Shown: positions 1 through 10,734 of the stretch, piece by piece
Layout of the letters: every line of letters starts with the position of its first letter
How positions within the stretch are numbered: the first letter of the stretch is position 1
DNA from: Chrysophaeum taylorii
Taxonomy: Eukaryota > Sar > Pelagophyceae > Pelagomonadales > Pelagomonadaceae
Direction of reading: 5' to 3'
Assembly: GCA_029834535.1 (NCBI GenBank)
Contig: JAQMWT010000047.1
Span: 1 to 64,000 of the forward strand
Length of the DNA stretch: 64,000 nucleotides
The notes under the pieces: generated by a model
Told to the model about the DNA's origin: nothing
Seen by the model: only the letters and a program-made list of their open reading frames with translations
The model's database searches: none
Position numbers and translations under genes: made by a program

Positions 1-618
1 CAATTTGCAACTAAAGCGGATCAGCCCACGCTACAGGGACGCACGCAAGGGCCTACTATTACTTCTTGGGTCCTGCGTCACTTCCGCAACGCACCTTATG
101 TGATTGGACGCTGGACGCTCGAGCAGGAACCATCAGTGATCCCTTTTGTGCATCACCAATTTTATGTGCCGCGTATTGTTGATTTTTATAGTATTACACC
201 CGAATTGCTGTGCTCGCGCATGCGCCTACTTGCTTGCAATGTTCGCTTGGAACTGCCGTTATTATCGCGTGTACCACCGAATTTACGGGACCGTTTTGGG
301 CCAGCGTTGGGATTTACAGGTGGTCACCCGCTCATTATAGTAAACAGTTTCTCATCTACGCGCCCGGCTATCGGCCCTGCCTTCACGGTGACGCGCAATA
401 AGCTCCACCTAGGACCTCATTTTTCGAACACCCGTCCACTCACGTTGCAGATGCACCAGGAAATTATGACCGTTCCTCCTACGTGGCAATGGGGTGCGAC
501 AGTTTCCGAGACAGTAGCTATGAAGATGCTTGGCAGTATGGTGCCACCCGCGACTATGACGCGGATTGCGCTAGCAGTGCACAATTCGTTTGACCCTTCA
601 CTTCGAAATTTGGGTTAG
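1..618 (+). other. Upstream coding region of the gypsy element (gag/protease side), unrecognised
   Basis: The frame is open from the first base to 618 (about 205 residues) and stops shortly before the SINE-like insertion. I see no zinc knuckle and no aspartic-protease DTG motif, so gag or protease cannot be named. It is assigned to the element because it lies directly upstream of the pol region in the same orientation. It could instead be unrelated sequence into which the element inserted. Confidence 0.35.
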
Positions 619-639
619 TTGCGGAATATTGCGACGACT

Positions 640-1000
640 TACCCTGATCGCCGACTACGGTTGCGATGGAGGACGGTGCCTCATGAATCCTGAGCCTTGC
701 GAGGGCATCCGCCCTCCCGGCGTAGGTTGGCACCTAGTCGCCTCCCGGGCGGGCCGGTTGGCAGCCGGAACGTTCGCAGTGGGACGGGGTATGGCCGGGG
801 GGCGAAGACGGAAGGTTATCGACGAGTTGGTTGTCAGTCACATCGCGGTCTCCTCGTCGCATGGCGACAAGCTTGATGGTCACTCTCCGCCGACCGACCT
901 TTCGGCGCTCCTCGTCTACAGGCCCGTGATTCCGGACTGGCTCCTGTCGGTCCGGCCTGGCTCCCATGCTCGGGAGAGGTCTGAAGTTAGTTAGTTAGTT
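640..1000 (+). repeat. SINE-like retroposon, copy 1, with 12-bp target-site duplication
   Basis: This 361-bp sequence recurs nearly unchanged at 11376-11738 and 15190-15557, and as 3'-end fragments at 34235-34290 and 57382-57480. It ends in a (TTAG)n tail. The 12-bp string ATTGCGACGACT lies immediately before it (628-639) and after it (1001-1012), a clean target-site duplication. A variable 5' end, constant 3' end and simple-repeat tail fit LINE-driven retroposition. I could not find convincing pol III A and B boxes, so tRNA ancestry is unproven. One strand has an open frame of about 100 codons that ends at the tail, so a LINE 3' end is an alternative origin. Confidence 0.85.
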
Positions 1001-1449
1001 ATTGCGACGACTACGCTAGCCCAACCTGATCACCATATTCTACGGTTTTCACCTTTTGCTGCAGAGTCGCGCATTCCAACGCTCGACCCTGCCACTCGAA
1101 GTGAATCATGGATTGCGCCCGATGAACTCTATTCTCCTGCGCGTCCTGCACCATCAGCTGCTGCCCCCACCACCCCGCCACCACCTTCAGTTACATCGCC
1201 TGGGACGGCTTCATCTTTTGCAGGGGGCACCGTCGCCTCTGCTGTTATGCAGAGCAACCAAGTTGATAACCAGCCCTCCGCAACTGCTGAAGAAGAAGGC
1301 ACCGCGAAAGAGCGACCAGCGTATTTCAATACGTACGACGTTCCGTGGGCGGACGCGCCTCACGACGAACATGGTCAACCTTCACCGGTGATGCCTCCTC
1401 ATTTAGCGGATCAGGAGAGCATGCAGGTCATCCCTCCGACCGTCGCAGG

Positions 1450-2985
1450 TCGAAGAGGTGATGACTGAATTGGGTATTACAGAGCATCCTGCTTTAGATG
1501 ATGACGAGAAGCTGATGATGAAGCATTTAATCTCGTATTCGTGGGCGTTTTTCGATGATGTGATGAGACCTGTTGATTCACCTGAAGTGACGCTCCGGTT
1601 CAAAGAAGAGAACCCGACACTCGTCAAACTCTCGCCATGTCTGTTGTCGAAAGAAAAGATTGAATGTTTGCGGATGCAGATTGAAGCATGGACCCGAGAC
1701 GGAGTTATTCGTCCCGCGAATTCTCCATGGGGTTTCCCTATTTTGATGTTGCCTAAGAAAGGTGCCGAGCCTGGCACTTCCAATGCTTACAGAGCAGCTG
1801 TCGACCTACGGCGCCTCAATGCATTGCTCAAGGATGATAGCTGGCCGAGTGTGAGCATGGCTGACGCGTTGATGTTTCTCATTGACAAGTTTTGTCGTTC
1901 CAGTTTGGATATTCGTTGGGGCTATCACAATTTACGATTGTCGCTAGATGCACAAGATGTGGTCACCTTCACTAGTCCTCTGGGAGCGTACAGCTACATG
2001 CGTCTACCTTTGGGAGTCAAACCAGCCGGAAGTTTGTTTTGCAAGCAGTTGAACACTGACTTGTCGCAATGGCTATATCGTGATCTTGTGGCATATATCG
2101 ACGATATTCTCGCCGGTCACGCAGATACAAAGAATCACTTTCAGTGCCTTGTGCAAGTTATTCCCCATCTCGCTTTGAAGGGGTACAGCGCCAAGATCAA
2201 GAAGATTCATTTTATGCAAGAAGTCATTGAGTTTTTGGGTCATTTATCTACCCCGAACGGACTTCTTCCATCACCAAGGTCTTTAGAAGCCATCAGACAC
2301 ATGCCAATTCCTGGCACTTTGTCGGATGCTGACCCTAAGAAGCAAGTGCGATCTTTCCTTGGAATGGGGAGTTTTTGCCGGCGTTATGTAAGGAATTTTG
2401 CGAAAGTTGCAGAGCCATTAAGGCAACTGACGTTGCCAGACGTGAAATTCAAGTGGACGAAAGAGTGTCAGGGAGCTTGGGATGCCATCATCGAGGCTAT
2501 TGTCACTTCGAAGGGCGTCTATCATCCTGATTACTCATTTCCTTTTTACATTCGAACTGATGCTTCCGCGCATGGGCTGGGTGCTTACCTATTTCAAAAA
2601 GTACCAGTCGTTGACGACGATGGAAGAGAAAGAATCGAAGAGAGAGTTATCGAGTACTGGAGTCGAACCGTGCCTAAGTCGATGAGGAAGTACGATCCTC
2701 GGCGCTTGGAACTCCTCGCAGTACTCTCTGCTCTCGAAAATTTCCGATTTTATATGGAAGGTCATTAGACGAAGTTAGAGACGGATCATCGTAATTTAAC
2801 GTTTCTGCGGGATTCGAATCATACGTCTGGACAGTTAGCACGATGGGCTATGCGGCTTGCTGCGTTCGACCGGGAGCTCGGATACAAACCTGGAAGCTCC
2901 CCTGGCATGCGTCTTCCGGATTGTCTGTCGCACAACCCTATCGACAAATTGATCGAGAAAGATAAAGACGGGGAACCGATCAATG
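1450..2985 (+). other. Gypsy element: reverse transcriptase and RNase H part
   Basis: The translated region shows the gypsy RT series: a proline-rich entry (VIRPANSPWGFPILML), the LDIRWGYH and FTSPLGAYSYMRLPLGV blocks, and the catalytic AYIDDIL box. RNase H follows, starting at YIRTDASAHGLGAYL and continuing through the SRTVPKS and RRLELLAVLSAL blocks. The family assignment is firm. The part is a fossil and is not a single intact frame. Confidence 0.9.
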
Positions 2986-2989
2986 AAGC

Positions 2990-4895
2990 TTTTTTGATTT
3001 TCCAAGAAATCCCCACCGATGTCCCTGGCACAGCTTGCTTCACCTTCTCTTCGGTGACGATGCCTATGCCGACGGACAGCGGACCCACCGCAGCTATGGT
3101 AGCAGTTAGTACGCGACAGAACGTACAACCGCCTCAATTCTCGTACGAATCTGAGCCAGTTGACTCCGTCGAACGTCTCCCTTTTGCGGATCAAGCGGAG
3201 GATGAGATCACTCTCGATGAGATAGCGAAAGAACAAGCTGAGGATGAAACAGGCAAGCGCATCAGACGAAAGCTCGACTCTGAACAGAAATATCAAGACG
3301 AGCAGTCATCCGTACCATATGAGACTGATGACAACGTGTTGTATAAGGTCGATGATTCAGCTTCTCAACGTCTTGTGGACCCTCAGTCTATGCAGAAGCG
3401 TGTGATCGCCATGCATCACCGAGGCTTGTTCGGAGGCCATGTAGGACGAGATTCCACAGCGAATCAAATCTTAGAACGGTATTGGTGGCCAAACGTCTCA
3501 TCATCCGTTAATGAGTTCGTCAATGCCTGCATTATTTGCCAGAAGATTCGATCCGCCATGCCTAGGCGCCATAGCTTGCTCTGTCAACCGAATCGCGTCG
3601 GAGACTGCTATGTCCTAGGTATGGATTTGATTGGACCTCTGCGAGACGCTGACCTGTACACTTACATACTCGCAATGTACGATGCAGCATCACATTTCTT
3701 GAAATTAGCTCTGATCAACACGAAGCATGATTATTCGATTTTGAACGCGTTTGTAGACAAGATTTTACTTGATGGATGTCTCCCACGGTGCATAATCACG
3801 GATAATGGAAATGAGTTCGCGAACAGGTTATTTCGCACGTTTGTTCGTCAATTCAACGTACGTTATCGTACTACCCTTCCGTATCATCCTCAGAGTAATC
3901 ATACTGAGCGTGTCAATCGATTCATCAAAGCCTTCTTGCGAGCTGCGATCGATGAACAGCGTCAGCCAGATTGGTCGAGTTTCCTCTCATATGTGTCATT
4001 CATGTACAATAGAATGTACATTCCGGGAACGAAGATTTCACCTTTCATGCTGCGTACTGGCAAGCAACCCCTGTTACCACCTGATTACAATCTTTGAACG
4101 AACAGCGTGATCTACCGCAATCACGTCATCAGATTTTGGTGGACTTTAAGAACAAGTTTGAATTTTATAGTCGACTCGTTACACGAGCTCATCAGAAAGC
4201 ACAGGAGAGTCAAAAACTCAACTATGATGCCCACCAAATTGACATCCAGTTTTCCCCAGGTGATTATGTTCTGCGTTTCGTGCCTACGACACGCCACAAG
4301 CTACGTCCCATTTGGCGCGGACCTTACATGGTTACTAGAAAGATCTCTCCCGTCTTTTATGAAATTCAAGACGTTAACGACGATGATGCTGAATCGGTTG
4401 TAGTATCTGTACAACAGATTGTGCCTTTGAAAGTGCCAACCATCGACACTTCTTCAGCCCCTCTGCATTTACCCTCGGACCGTGACCGGTTCAAACATGT
4501 TAAGTTCGTGATTTTCAGGGTGAAAGGACGATCCAACGCGTGGAAGAAGCGTATCTATGTTGCCGAAGTCTACGAAGAATATGACCACGACAATGATACA
4601 GTTGCGCTTCACTACTATACCGATTTGGGACCACGCGATGATCCTCGCGTCTTTGATCCTACTAAGCCTCTGGCTGAGTGACGCTTAAGACCAGAATACA
4701 AAGATCCTGACGGAGGTAGCTTCACACGCCTACGACCAAACATGGAGGGCTGCGAACGCTGTGTGACTGATTTTCGCCCGGATGAAATCGATGTCCTCGT
4801 CACTAACTTCGGTCTCCACAGCAACAAAGTTCCTGCTGATGTAGCTGAACGAGCTTATCGTACCATTCGTGAGCGTGACCTTCGTCACCCTTGAA
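2990..4895 (+). other. Gypsy element: integrase and C-terminal extension
   Basis: An HHCC zinc-binding block (histidines in HHRGLFGGHVG, cysteines in CIICQKI) precedes the DDE core, with GMDLIGPL, IITDNGNEF and HTERVNRFIKAF holding the acidic triad. The C-terminal GPY/F-like module reads LRPIWRGPYMVTRKI. A further stretch rich in acidic and aromatic residues might be a divergent chromodomain, but I do not see enough to say so. Broken fossil. Confidence 0.85.
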
Positions 4896-4929
4896 GTCGA
4901 GGACGACTTCATCTCAAGTAGGGGGGTCC

Positions 4930-5259
4930 TGTGGCAGTAACGCCCATTTCCCCCACTTGCCTGCCTGCCACCTGACTTACCCTTATTGTTGCCCTGGTAT
5001 TGATATTGCATTTATGGGGGGGTGTCATCTCGACATCTTCACCTGCGCTTCCACGGGACCCCATGTACCGGGCATTTGTATTGCTTTCTTGCTGTCTTCT
5101 TGGTATTACCCTCGTTTCTTTGTCCGATTTCGTGATGGCGTGAGGTATTGCGCGGAGATCGGGCGTGTGGTGGTTTCACCCGCGGTTCGGGTTGGGAGGA
5201 AGGGTTGTTGAGGCCCCCGGTCCGGCCAGGAGGGGCGGGTATCCGAGAAAACCACTACA
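4930..5259 (+). repeat. Gypsy LTR (about 330 bp)
   Basis: The segment opens with TGTGGCAG right after the purine tract and closes with CACTACA, so it has the expected TG...CA ends. One base later comes TGGCGCAGGAAGCGG, which looks like a tRNA primer-binding site. That is what normally follows a left LTR, so the LTR may be shared with the leader of a second, truncated element lying at about 5260-5375. Without a second LTR in the window both edges are inferred. Confidence 0.6.
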
Positions 5260-5379
5260 GTGGCGCAGGAAGCGGCGGATTATTGCCAGGGATCGACGAG
5301 GACGTAATCGCTTCCAGGCTCGAAATTGGTGCTGAAGAAGGGCCGCTGCGTAGTGGAGTGGCGGGCCAGGAGTCTGTCT

Positions 5380-5475
5380 GTAAATGTCGACTGCTAAGAG
5401 GGGGTTGGGCGTGGGGGGCATGAAAGATGTGGGTGGGTTTGTGGGGTATGTCTTTAAATGTCGACTGCTAAGACT
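5380..5475 (+). repeat. CTAAGAG short repeat, tandem pair
   Basis: A unit of about 75 bp built on ATGTCGACTGCTAAGAGGGG and ATGAAGGATGTGGGTGGGT occurs here once complete and once cut short, head to tail. The same unit or parts of it recur at 5742-5785, 6738-6822 (reverse), 8396-8459 (reverse), 9605-9632, 10660-10735 and 38279-38316 (reverse). No coding capacity. The stretch 5476-5741 between it and the next repeat holds nothing I can recognise. Confidence 0.7.
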
Positions 5476-5784
5476 CTGGGTCGGATAAGAAAGTTCGTAC
5501 GAGCCGTTAACTATGTTTCAGTTTGTACTAAGACATACTCAACGGATCGCTGAGCTATGTTCATTTGTACTCAAGCAGTATGTGCCGCCACGCCGCGAGA
5601 TCGTCGCGATGGAACTAGTCCCCATAGTGAAGTCGGCATCCTTTCGTCCCCTCACGCAAAAAAAGGAAAAAGCCCACGCGTTGTAGGACCCGTCGTTGCG
5701 GCGCGGGCTAGTCTCGTTTTCTTATTCGACCCTAGTAGTACTAAGAGGGGGGTGTGTGTGGGGAGCGTTTGTGGGGTATGTCCC

Positions 5785-6480
5785 CCGAATCAGGGTAAGG
5801 CTCAGGTAGGCGCGCGACCCAAACATTGATCCTCCAAGCCGGCGACCTCGCAGACTATTTCCACGACCCGCGGCGGCTCTTTCAGCGCGCCATTCTCACG
5901 CCCCGTCGAAACGATGTTGTCGATGCTGACGACGCGCGCATGACGGTGGCCTTTCCAGGAGACGAGGCGTCGGAGTTCTTTTCGGCCGACTATGTTGGGT
6001 CGGAAGACGACGCCTCGCTCTTTACAGTCGAGTTTTCATCTCCCTGACCACGAACGGCATGCTGCCTTTGATCTCGAGCTTAAAGTCTTCGCAACCTCGG
6101 CCCGTCGCAAGGCCACTGCAACGGCACCCGATACATCATCGATCGTGTCGTGTCACCGAGGCTCCTCCAACCAGTATCCCTTAAGCTCCGCTGACGCCAA
6201 ACGATCAACAAGAGCCAGGGGCAGACTCCCCGCAAGGTCGGCGTCCTCTTGCCCAAGCCCGTCTTCTGCCACGTTCAGCTCTACGTGGCTCTCTGTCGAG
6301 TCGGCAACCCCGAGGATATCCTCTTCAGGGTCGGCGACTCCACCCTACCAAGCACGCGCTGCGCAATACCGATAAGCCCCCTCCCGGCGTCTACACGCGC
6401 ACTGTAGGTGAACTTGCTGGGACCAGGTGAACTTACTGGGGTTAGAGATTGGGACTAGGTGAACTCAGTCACGCGAACGC
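5785..6480 (+). pseudogene. Helitron/Pif1-type helicase fragment, copy A
   Basis: Translated pieces match the C-terminal half of Helitron/Pif1 helicases in order: RAILTPRRNDVVDADD, FSADYVGSEDDASLFTVEF, LTTNGM, an RNLDP..GHCNGTRY-type block, and TINKSQGQT-like then QLYVALCRVGNPEDILF. Frames change several times and about 60-100 residues between the NGTRY block and the SQGQT block are missing compared with the family, so it is a decayed rolling-circle transposon piece. It ends in the GTGAACTTACTGGG minisatellite. No Rep/HUH endonuclease domain is visible. A cellular Pif1 pseudogene is less likely because three similarly decayed copies lie together. Confidence 0.7.
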
Positions 6481-8110
6481 TCGCGATGCCAGCGCCATAA
6501 GCACACTCGACGCGAAGCGGCGGCCCTCACGTTCGCACTCTTCCCCCACCGTGGTCTTACGGTGCGTTGTGTCGCGTGTGAGGATGTGCCAGAAGGACGT
6601 AGCAGAGATCTCATAAAAATTAAAAAAAAAAAAAAGAACATGATATCATAAAAAAGCAGATGTATGGGTACTGGAAAAAAAAATAAAGTCTGCGCCTCTC
6701 AACTCGTTTCAACCAAAGGATTATTTTTATGGAAGCGCATGGACAAAACCACCCACATCCTTCATGCACCACACACACACCCCCCCCTTCGCAGTCGACC
6801 TTTAGAGACATACATAGACGTACGGTGGAATACTAGACGAATGGTGGAACGTCCTATTTCACACTCCGACAATAGTAGACGGACGGTGGAACGTTCCATT
6901 TCAATAGTGTTGCCGCCGCGCGGTAGCACGACGCTGTCGCGCGCGCTTGCGGTCCTTTTCCTACCGTTGCGGCAGCCCGGTAGCACGACGCTCTCGCGCT
7001 CGGTCGCGTTGATTTTCCTCGTGTTGCGGCCGCGCGGTAGCAGCACGACGCTCTCGCCCTCGCTCGCGGTCCTTTTCCTAGTCTTGCCGCACGCTCCCAC
7101 GCGATGTCGCTTTTTGGTCCGCGTCGAGATCGCGGTGCTTCAGCTGCTTCTCAGCTTCGCTCGGGCGGTGCCGCGCAAGCCGCACGCGTCCCTCGGTGTC
7201 GCGGCGCTCTTTAGGCACGAGACGCCGTGGCTCGTCCCACGAGGCGTCGCCATCATTTCTCCAGGGCAAGGACGCAAGATATGCTAAGATCGGCAAGATA
7301 TTTTAAGCTTCCACCCAACATGACTATTTAATAAATTCTATACTGGTCGGACGGTCGGTCGGTCGGTCGTCGAATTATTAGGGCCGGCGCGGCAGGGCTT
7401 TGGTTGAAAAAAAAAAGTTAGAAAGGGGGGGGGGGGAGGAGCGCTGCTGGTGACTACGACGAGCTCGTTCAGCCTCTCTGCAACTCTTGCGGCATACGGC
7501 GTGGCGCTGACGATCACTCTCGCGTTCGTCCTCGAGCGCGCGCATCGCGCCCTCGTCGCCGGTTTGTCGCGCCTTGCGACGTGGCGATGAGCCTCGCGTT
7601 CGTCTTCGAGCGCGCGCATCGCGTCCTCGTCGCCGGCGTGCGCTTCTCCTAGACGATCATCACGCCGCTCTGCAATTGCAATACGCTTGGCCTCGCGTTG
7701 ACGCTCAAGCAGCATCGCCGCATCCTCGTCGCCGGCGGCAAGAGCTTCACGACGAGCGGCCCGCAATCGCCCCATCTTGTCGCGACGGACCGCACGTTCG
7801 CGCTCGGGAACCATCCCACTCCTGGGCGAGGACACTCGAGTACCAGTTCCTTTTCAAAGGAACTTAAGGAACTTGCGCCTCTTTCGTTTTCCCGCACGAT
7901 CTCCCATCTCCCGCCTCGCCGAGCGCCGGACGGTTTCTCACGTCATCCCGGGCCGCGCGGCGGTCCGCCGTCGCTCTCCACGAAGGGGCGAGCCACGACG
8001 CGGCTAACCGCAAGAAAAACCGTCCTAAGCAGTCTTGCGTCCATTAGGTAATTTCTCTTTCAAGGAAGTTACTTACGACTTATCTTTTTTCTTTATCTTC
8101 TTTCTTTCTA
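6481..8110. other. Repeat-rich region without a recognisable gene
   Basis: It contains A-runs (6613-6640), a reversed CTAAGAG repeat (6738-6822), a tandem repeat of roughly 65 bp at 6901-7085 (three units around CGCGGTAGCACGACGCTCTC), a (GGTC)n run (7345-7372) and a second imperfect tandem block at 7515-7740. On the minus strand the two blocks read as charged repeats (RKRTASERESVVLLP-like and AGDEDAMRALEDEREAHR-like). This may be the remains of a repetitive acidic/basic protein, but there is no continuous frame and I name no function. Confidence 0.5.
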
Positions 8111-8159
8111 CTTGAGCTGATAAGAAAATACGGAAGACTGACAGGACAGACAGACAGAC

Positions 8160-8330
8160 GGGACGCACATTGAACTTCCCGTTTTGGCGATCTTTTTAGT
8201 ATCGAACATACTGATATACTGAGCTGGCGACGACGGTTTCGCGCACGCATTAATCACCCGAAGAGCTGTGGCAAACAAGCCCCTCTTCGAGAGGGTTAGT
8301 TTTTCAACCAAAGGATTATTCGATTCGTAA
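8160..8330 (+). repeat. Hairpin-bearing dispersed repeat, copy 1
   Basis: This matches 44692-44855 read on the opposite strand. Shared blocks are GCACATTGAACTTCCCGTT, GAGCTGGCGACGACGGTTTCG, a CCCCTCTTCGAGAGGG-type stem-loop and TTTTCAACCAAAGG. The last block also occurs alone near 6700 and, reversed, near 7388. No coding potential is conserved between the two copies. Confidence 0.6.
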
Positions 8331-8395
8331 ATGTTGATTCCATCAACAGGAATATAATTTTGGGAAAAGTCAAGTTGGCAACCACCATATAAGTT

Positions 8396-8459
8396 ACAAA
8401 CCCACCCACATCCTTCATGCCCCCTACACACACACGCCTCTTAGCAGTCGACATTTAGA
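8396..8459 (-). repeat. 64-bp CTAAGAG insertion flanked by 16-bp direct repeats
   Basis: AACCACCATATAAGTT occurs at 8380-8395 and again at 8460-8475 with only a 64-bp CTAAGAG unit between, a perfect 16-bp target-site duplication. It shows that this short unit moved, or is the last stub of a 5'-truncated retroposon. The unit has no terminal inverted repeats that I can see. Confidence 0.75.
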
Positions 8460-8591
8460 AACCACCATATAAGTTTGGTCACCGTAAACCCTCAACAAAG
8501 TTTCGTCACTTAAGTTTGGTCAATCCGTATCTTCCTTACTACTAATCGACAGATCCTAACTACTAATCGACAGATGTTTGTTTGTCTGTCT

Positions 8592-9640
8592 GTTTGTCCC
8601 TCGATTTAGGGTAAGGATCAGGTAGGCGCGAGAGTAAGGATCAGGTAGGTGCGAGAGCCAGACAGTGATCCTCCAAGCCGTCTACGGCGACCTCGCAGAC
8701 TATTTCCACGACCCGCGGCGGCTCTTTTAGCCAGCGCGCCATTCTCACGCCCCGTCGAAACGATGTTGTCGATGCTGACAACGCGCGCATGACCGCGGCC
8801 TTTTTTTCCCGGAGACGAGGCGTCGGAGTTCTTTTCGGCCGACTAGGTTGGATCGGAAGACGACGCCTCGCTCTTTACAGTAGAGTTTTCAACTCCCTGA
8901 CAACCAACGGCATGCTGACTTTGATCGCGAGCTTAATGTCTTCGCAACCTCGACCCGTCGCACGGCCACTGCAACGGTACCAGATACATGATCGATAGTG
9001 TCGTTGTCACCGAGGCTCCTCCAACCTGTATCGCTTAAGGCCCGCCTACGCCAAACGATCAACAAGAGCCAGGGCCAGACGTCCCGCGAGGTCGGCGTCC
9101 TCTTGCCGAAGCCCGTCTTCTGCCACGTCCAGCTCTACGTGGCTCTCTGTCGATCGGCAACCCCGAGGATATCCTCTTCTTGGTCGACGACTCCACCCTA
9201 CTCCACACGTGCTGCGCAATACCGATAAGCCCCCTCCCGGCGTCTACACGCGCACTGTAGGTGAACTTACTGGGACCAGGTGAACTTACTGGGGTTTGAG
9301 ATTGGGACTAGGTGAACTTAGTGACCAGGTGAACTTACTGAGACCAAGTGAACTTACAGGGGTTTTTAGAGTGAACGCAAAGGCGAGCGGCGTGTACGGA
9401 TCAAAGCAGCTTAGATTGGCGGAGGTGAGAGCGACGAGCTCGAAGGAGAGTGGGGTGAGTGGATGTGAGCACGAGTGGGCTTACACCGAACTTACTGGGG
9501 TTAGAGATTGGGACTAGGTGAACTTACTGGGGCCAGGTGAACTTACTGGGGTTAGAGATTGGGACCAGGTGAACTTACTGGCGAACTTCCTGGCCTGCAC
9601 TTGTTTGTCTTTAAAAATGTCGACTGCTAAGAGGTCATCT
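8592..9640 (+). pseudogene. Helitron/Pif1-type helicase fragment, copy B
   Basis: First of two tandem units with a period of about 1,049 bp. It begins GTTTGTCCCTCGATTTAGGG, carries the same helicase relics as copy A (DYFHDPRRL, the FSAD block, RNLDPSHGHCNGTRYMI, TINKSQGQTSREVGVLLPK, VFCHVQLYVALCR) and ends with an imperfect GTGAACTTACTGGG array (about 9255-9590) and a CTAAGAG motif at 9605-9632. The frame is interrupted repeatedly. The CTAA at the repeat junction resembles a Helitron CTRR 3' end, but this is only suggestive. Confidence 0.7.
9255..9590 (+). repeat. GTGAACTTACTGGG minisatellite
   Basis: An imperfect array of the core AGGTGAACTTACTGGG separated by variants of ACC, GTTTGAGATTGGGACT or GTTAGAGATTGGGACC. 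Similar arrays follow helicase copy A (about 6405-6465) and copy C (about 10345-10650), so the array belongs to the mobile unit's 3' end. Spacers differ in length, and there is no cas gene and no prokaryotic context. Confidence 0.8.
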
Positions 9641-10690
9641 GTTTGTCCCTCGATTTAGGGTAAGGATCAGGTATGCGCGAGAGTAAGGATCAGGTAGGCG
9701 CGAGAGCCAGACAGTGATCCTCCAAGCCGTCTACGGCGACCTCGCAGACTATTTCCACGACCCGCGGCGGCGCTTTCAGCGCGCCATTCTCACGCCCCGT
9801 CGAAACGATGTTGTCGATGCTGACAACGCGCGCATGACCGCGGCCTTTTTTTCCCGGAGACGAGGCGTTGGAGTTCTTTTTGGCTGACTAGGCTGGGTCG
9901 GAAGACGACGCCTCGCTCTTTACAGTAGAGTTTTCAACTCCCTGACAACCAACGGCATGCTGACTTTGATCGCGAGCTTAATGTCTTCGCAACCTCGACC
10001 CGTCGCACGGCCACTGCAACGGTACCAGATACATGATCGATCGTGTCGTTGTCACCGAGGCTCCTCCAGATACATGATCGATCGTGTCGTTGTCACCGAG
10101 GCTCCTCCAACCTGTATCGCTTAAGGCCCGCCTACGCCAAACGATCAACAAGAGCCAGGGCCAGACGTCCCGCGAGGTCGGCGTCCTCTTGGCGAAGCCC
10201 GTCTTCTGCCACGTCCAGCTCGACGTGGCTCTCTGTCGATCGGCAACCCCGAGGATATCCTCTTCTGGGTCGACGACTCCGCCCTACCCCACACGTGCTG
10301 CGCAATACCGATAAGCCCCCTCCCGGCGTCTACACGCGCACTATAGGTGAACTTACTGGGACCACGTGAACTTACTGGGGTTAAAGATTGGGACTAGGTG
10401 GGCTGAGTGACCAGGTGAAACTGGGACCAGGTGAACATACTGGGGTTTTCAGAGTAAAGGGTTTTTAGAGTAAACTCAAAGGTTGGCGGCGCGTGCGGAC
10501 CAAAGCAGCTTAGATTGGCGGAGGCGAGAGCGACGAGCTCAAAGGAGTTGGTTAGAGCTAGGTGAACTTACTGACCAGGTGACCTTATATGAAACTTACT
10601 GGGATTAGGTGAACTTACTGGGGTTAGAGATAGGTGAACTTACTGGCCTGCACTTGTTTGTCTTTAAATGTCGACTGCTAAGAGGGGGGT
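9641..10690 (+). pseudogene. Helitron/Pif1-type helicase fragment, copy C
   Basis: Second tandem unit, very close to copy B. It contains an extra 41-bp internal duplication at 10028-10109 that repeats the codons around RYMIDRVVVTEAPP. It closes with a minisatellite (about 10345-10650) and the CTAAGAG unit at 10660-10735. It is decayed in the same way as B, so the pair probably duplicated after the helicase had already decayed. Confidence 0.7.
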
Positions 10691-10734
10691 GTGCGGGGGG
10701 AGAATGAAGGATGTGGGTGGGTTTGTGGGGTAGG

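Larger units (their letters stand above)
1..5259 (+). mobile_element. Ty3/gypsy LTR retrotransposon, broken, left end outside window
   Basis: The order reverse transcriptase, RNase H, integrase, then a purine-rich tract and one LTR is typical of Ty3/gypsy. The left LTR is not in the window. A purine tract at about 4915-4926 (ending in GGGGGG) precedes the TG that would open the right LTR. The element looks broken, with several breaks in its coding part, and carries a SINE-like insertion at 640-1000. Coding quality is still good, so it is a moderately young fossil. Confidence 0.85.

Noticed and set aside
640-1000. Protein-coding gene inside the SINE-like repeat (about 100 codons open in all three long copies)
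   Set aside because: The copies are too similar for an open frame to be evidence of selection, and the product has no recognisable motif.
2805-2830. GGATTCGAATCAT string resembling a tRNA T-loop
   Set aside because: It lies inside the gypsy RNase H coding part and there is no cloverleaf around it.
9255-10650. Regularly repeated GTGAACTTACTGGG units looking like a CRISPR array
   Set aside because: Spacers are themselves variants of a few strings, lengths vary, the context is eukaryotic and the array travels with transposon relics, so it is a minisatellite.
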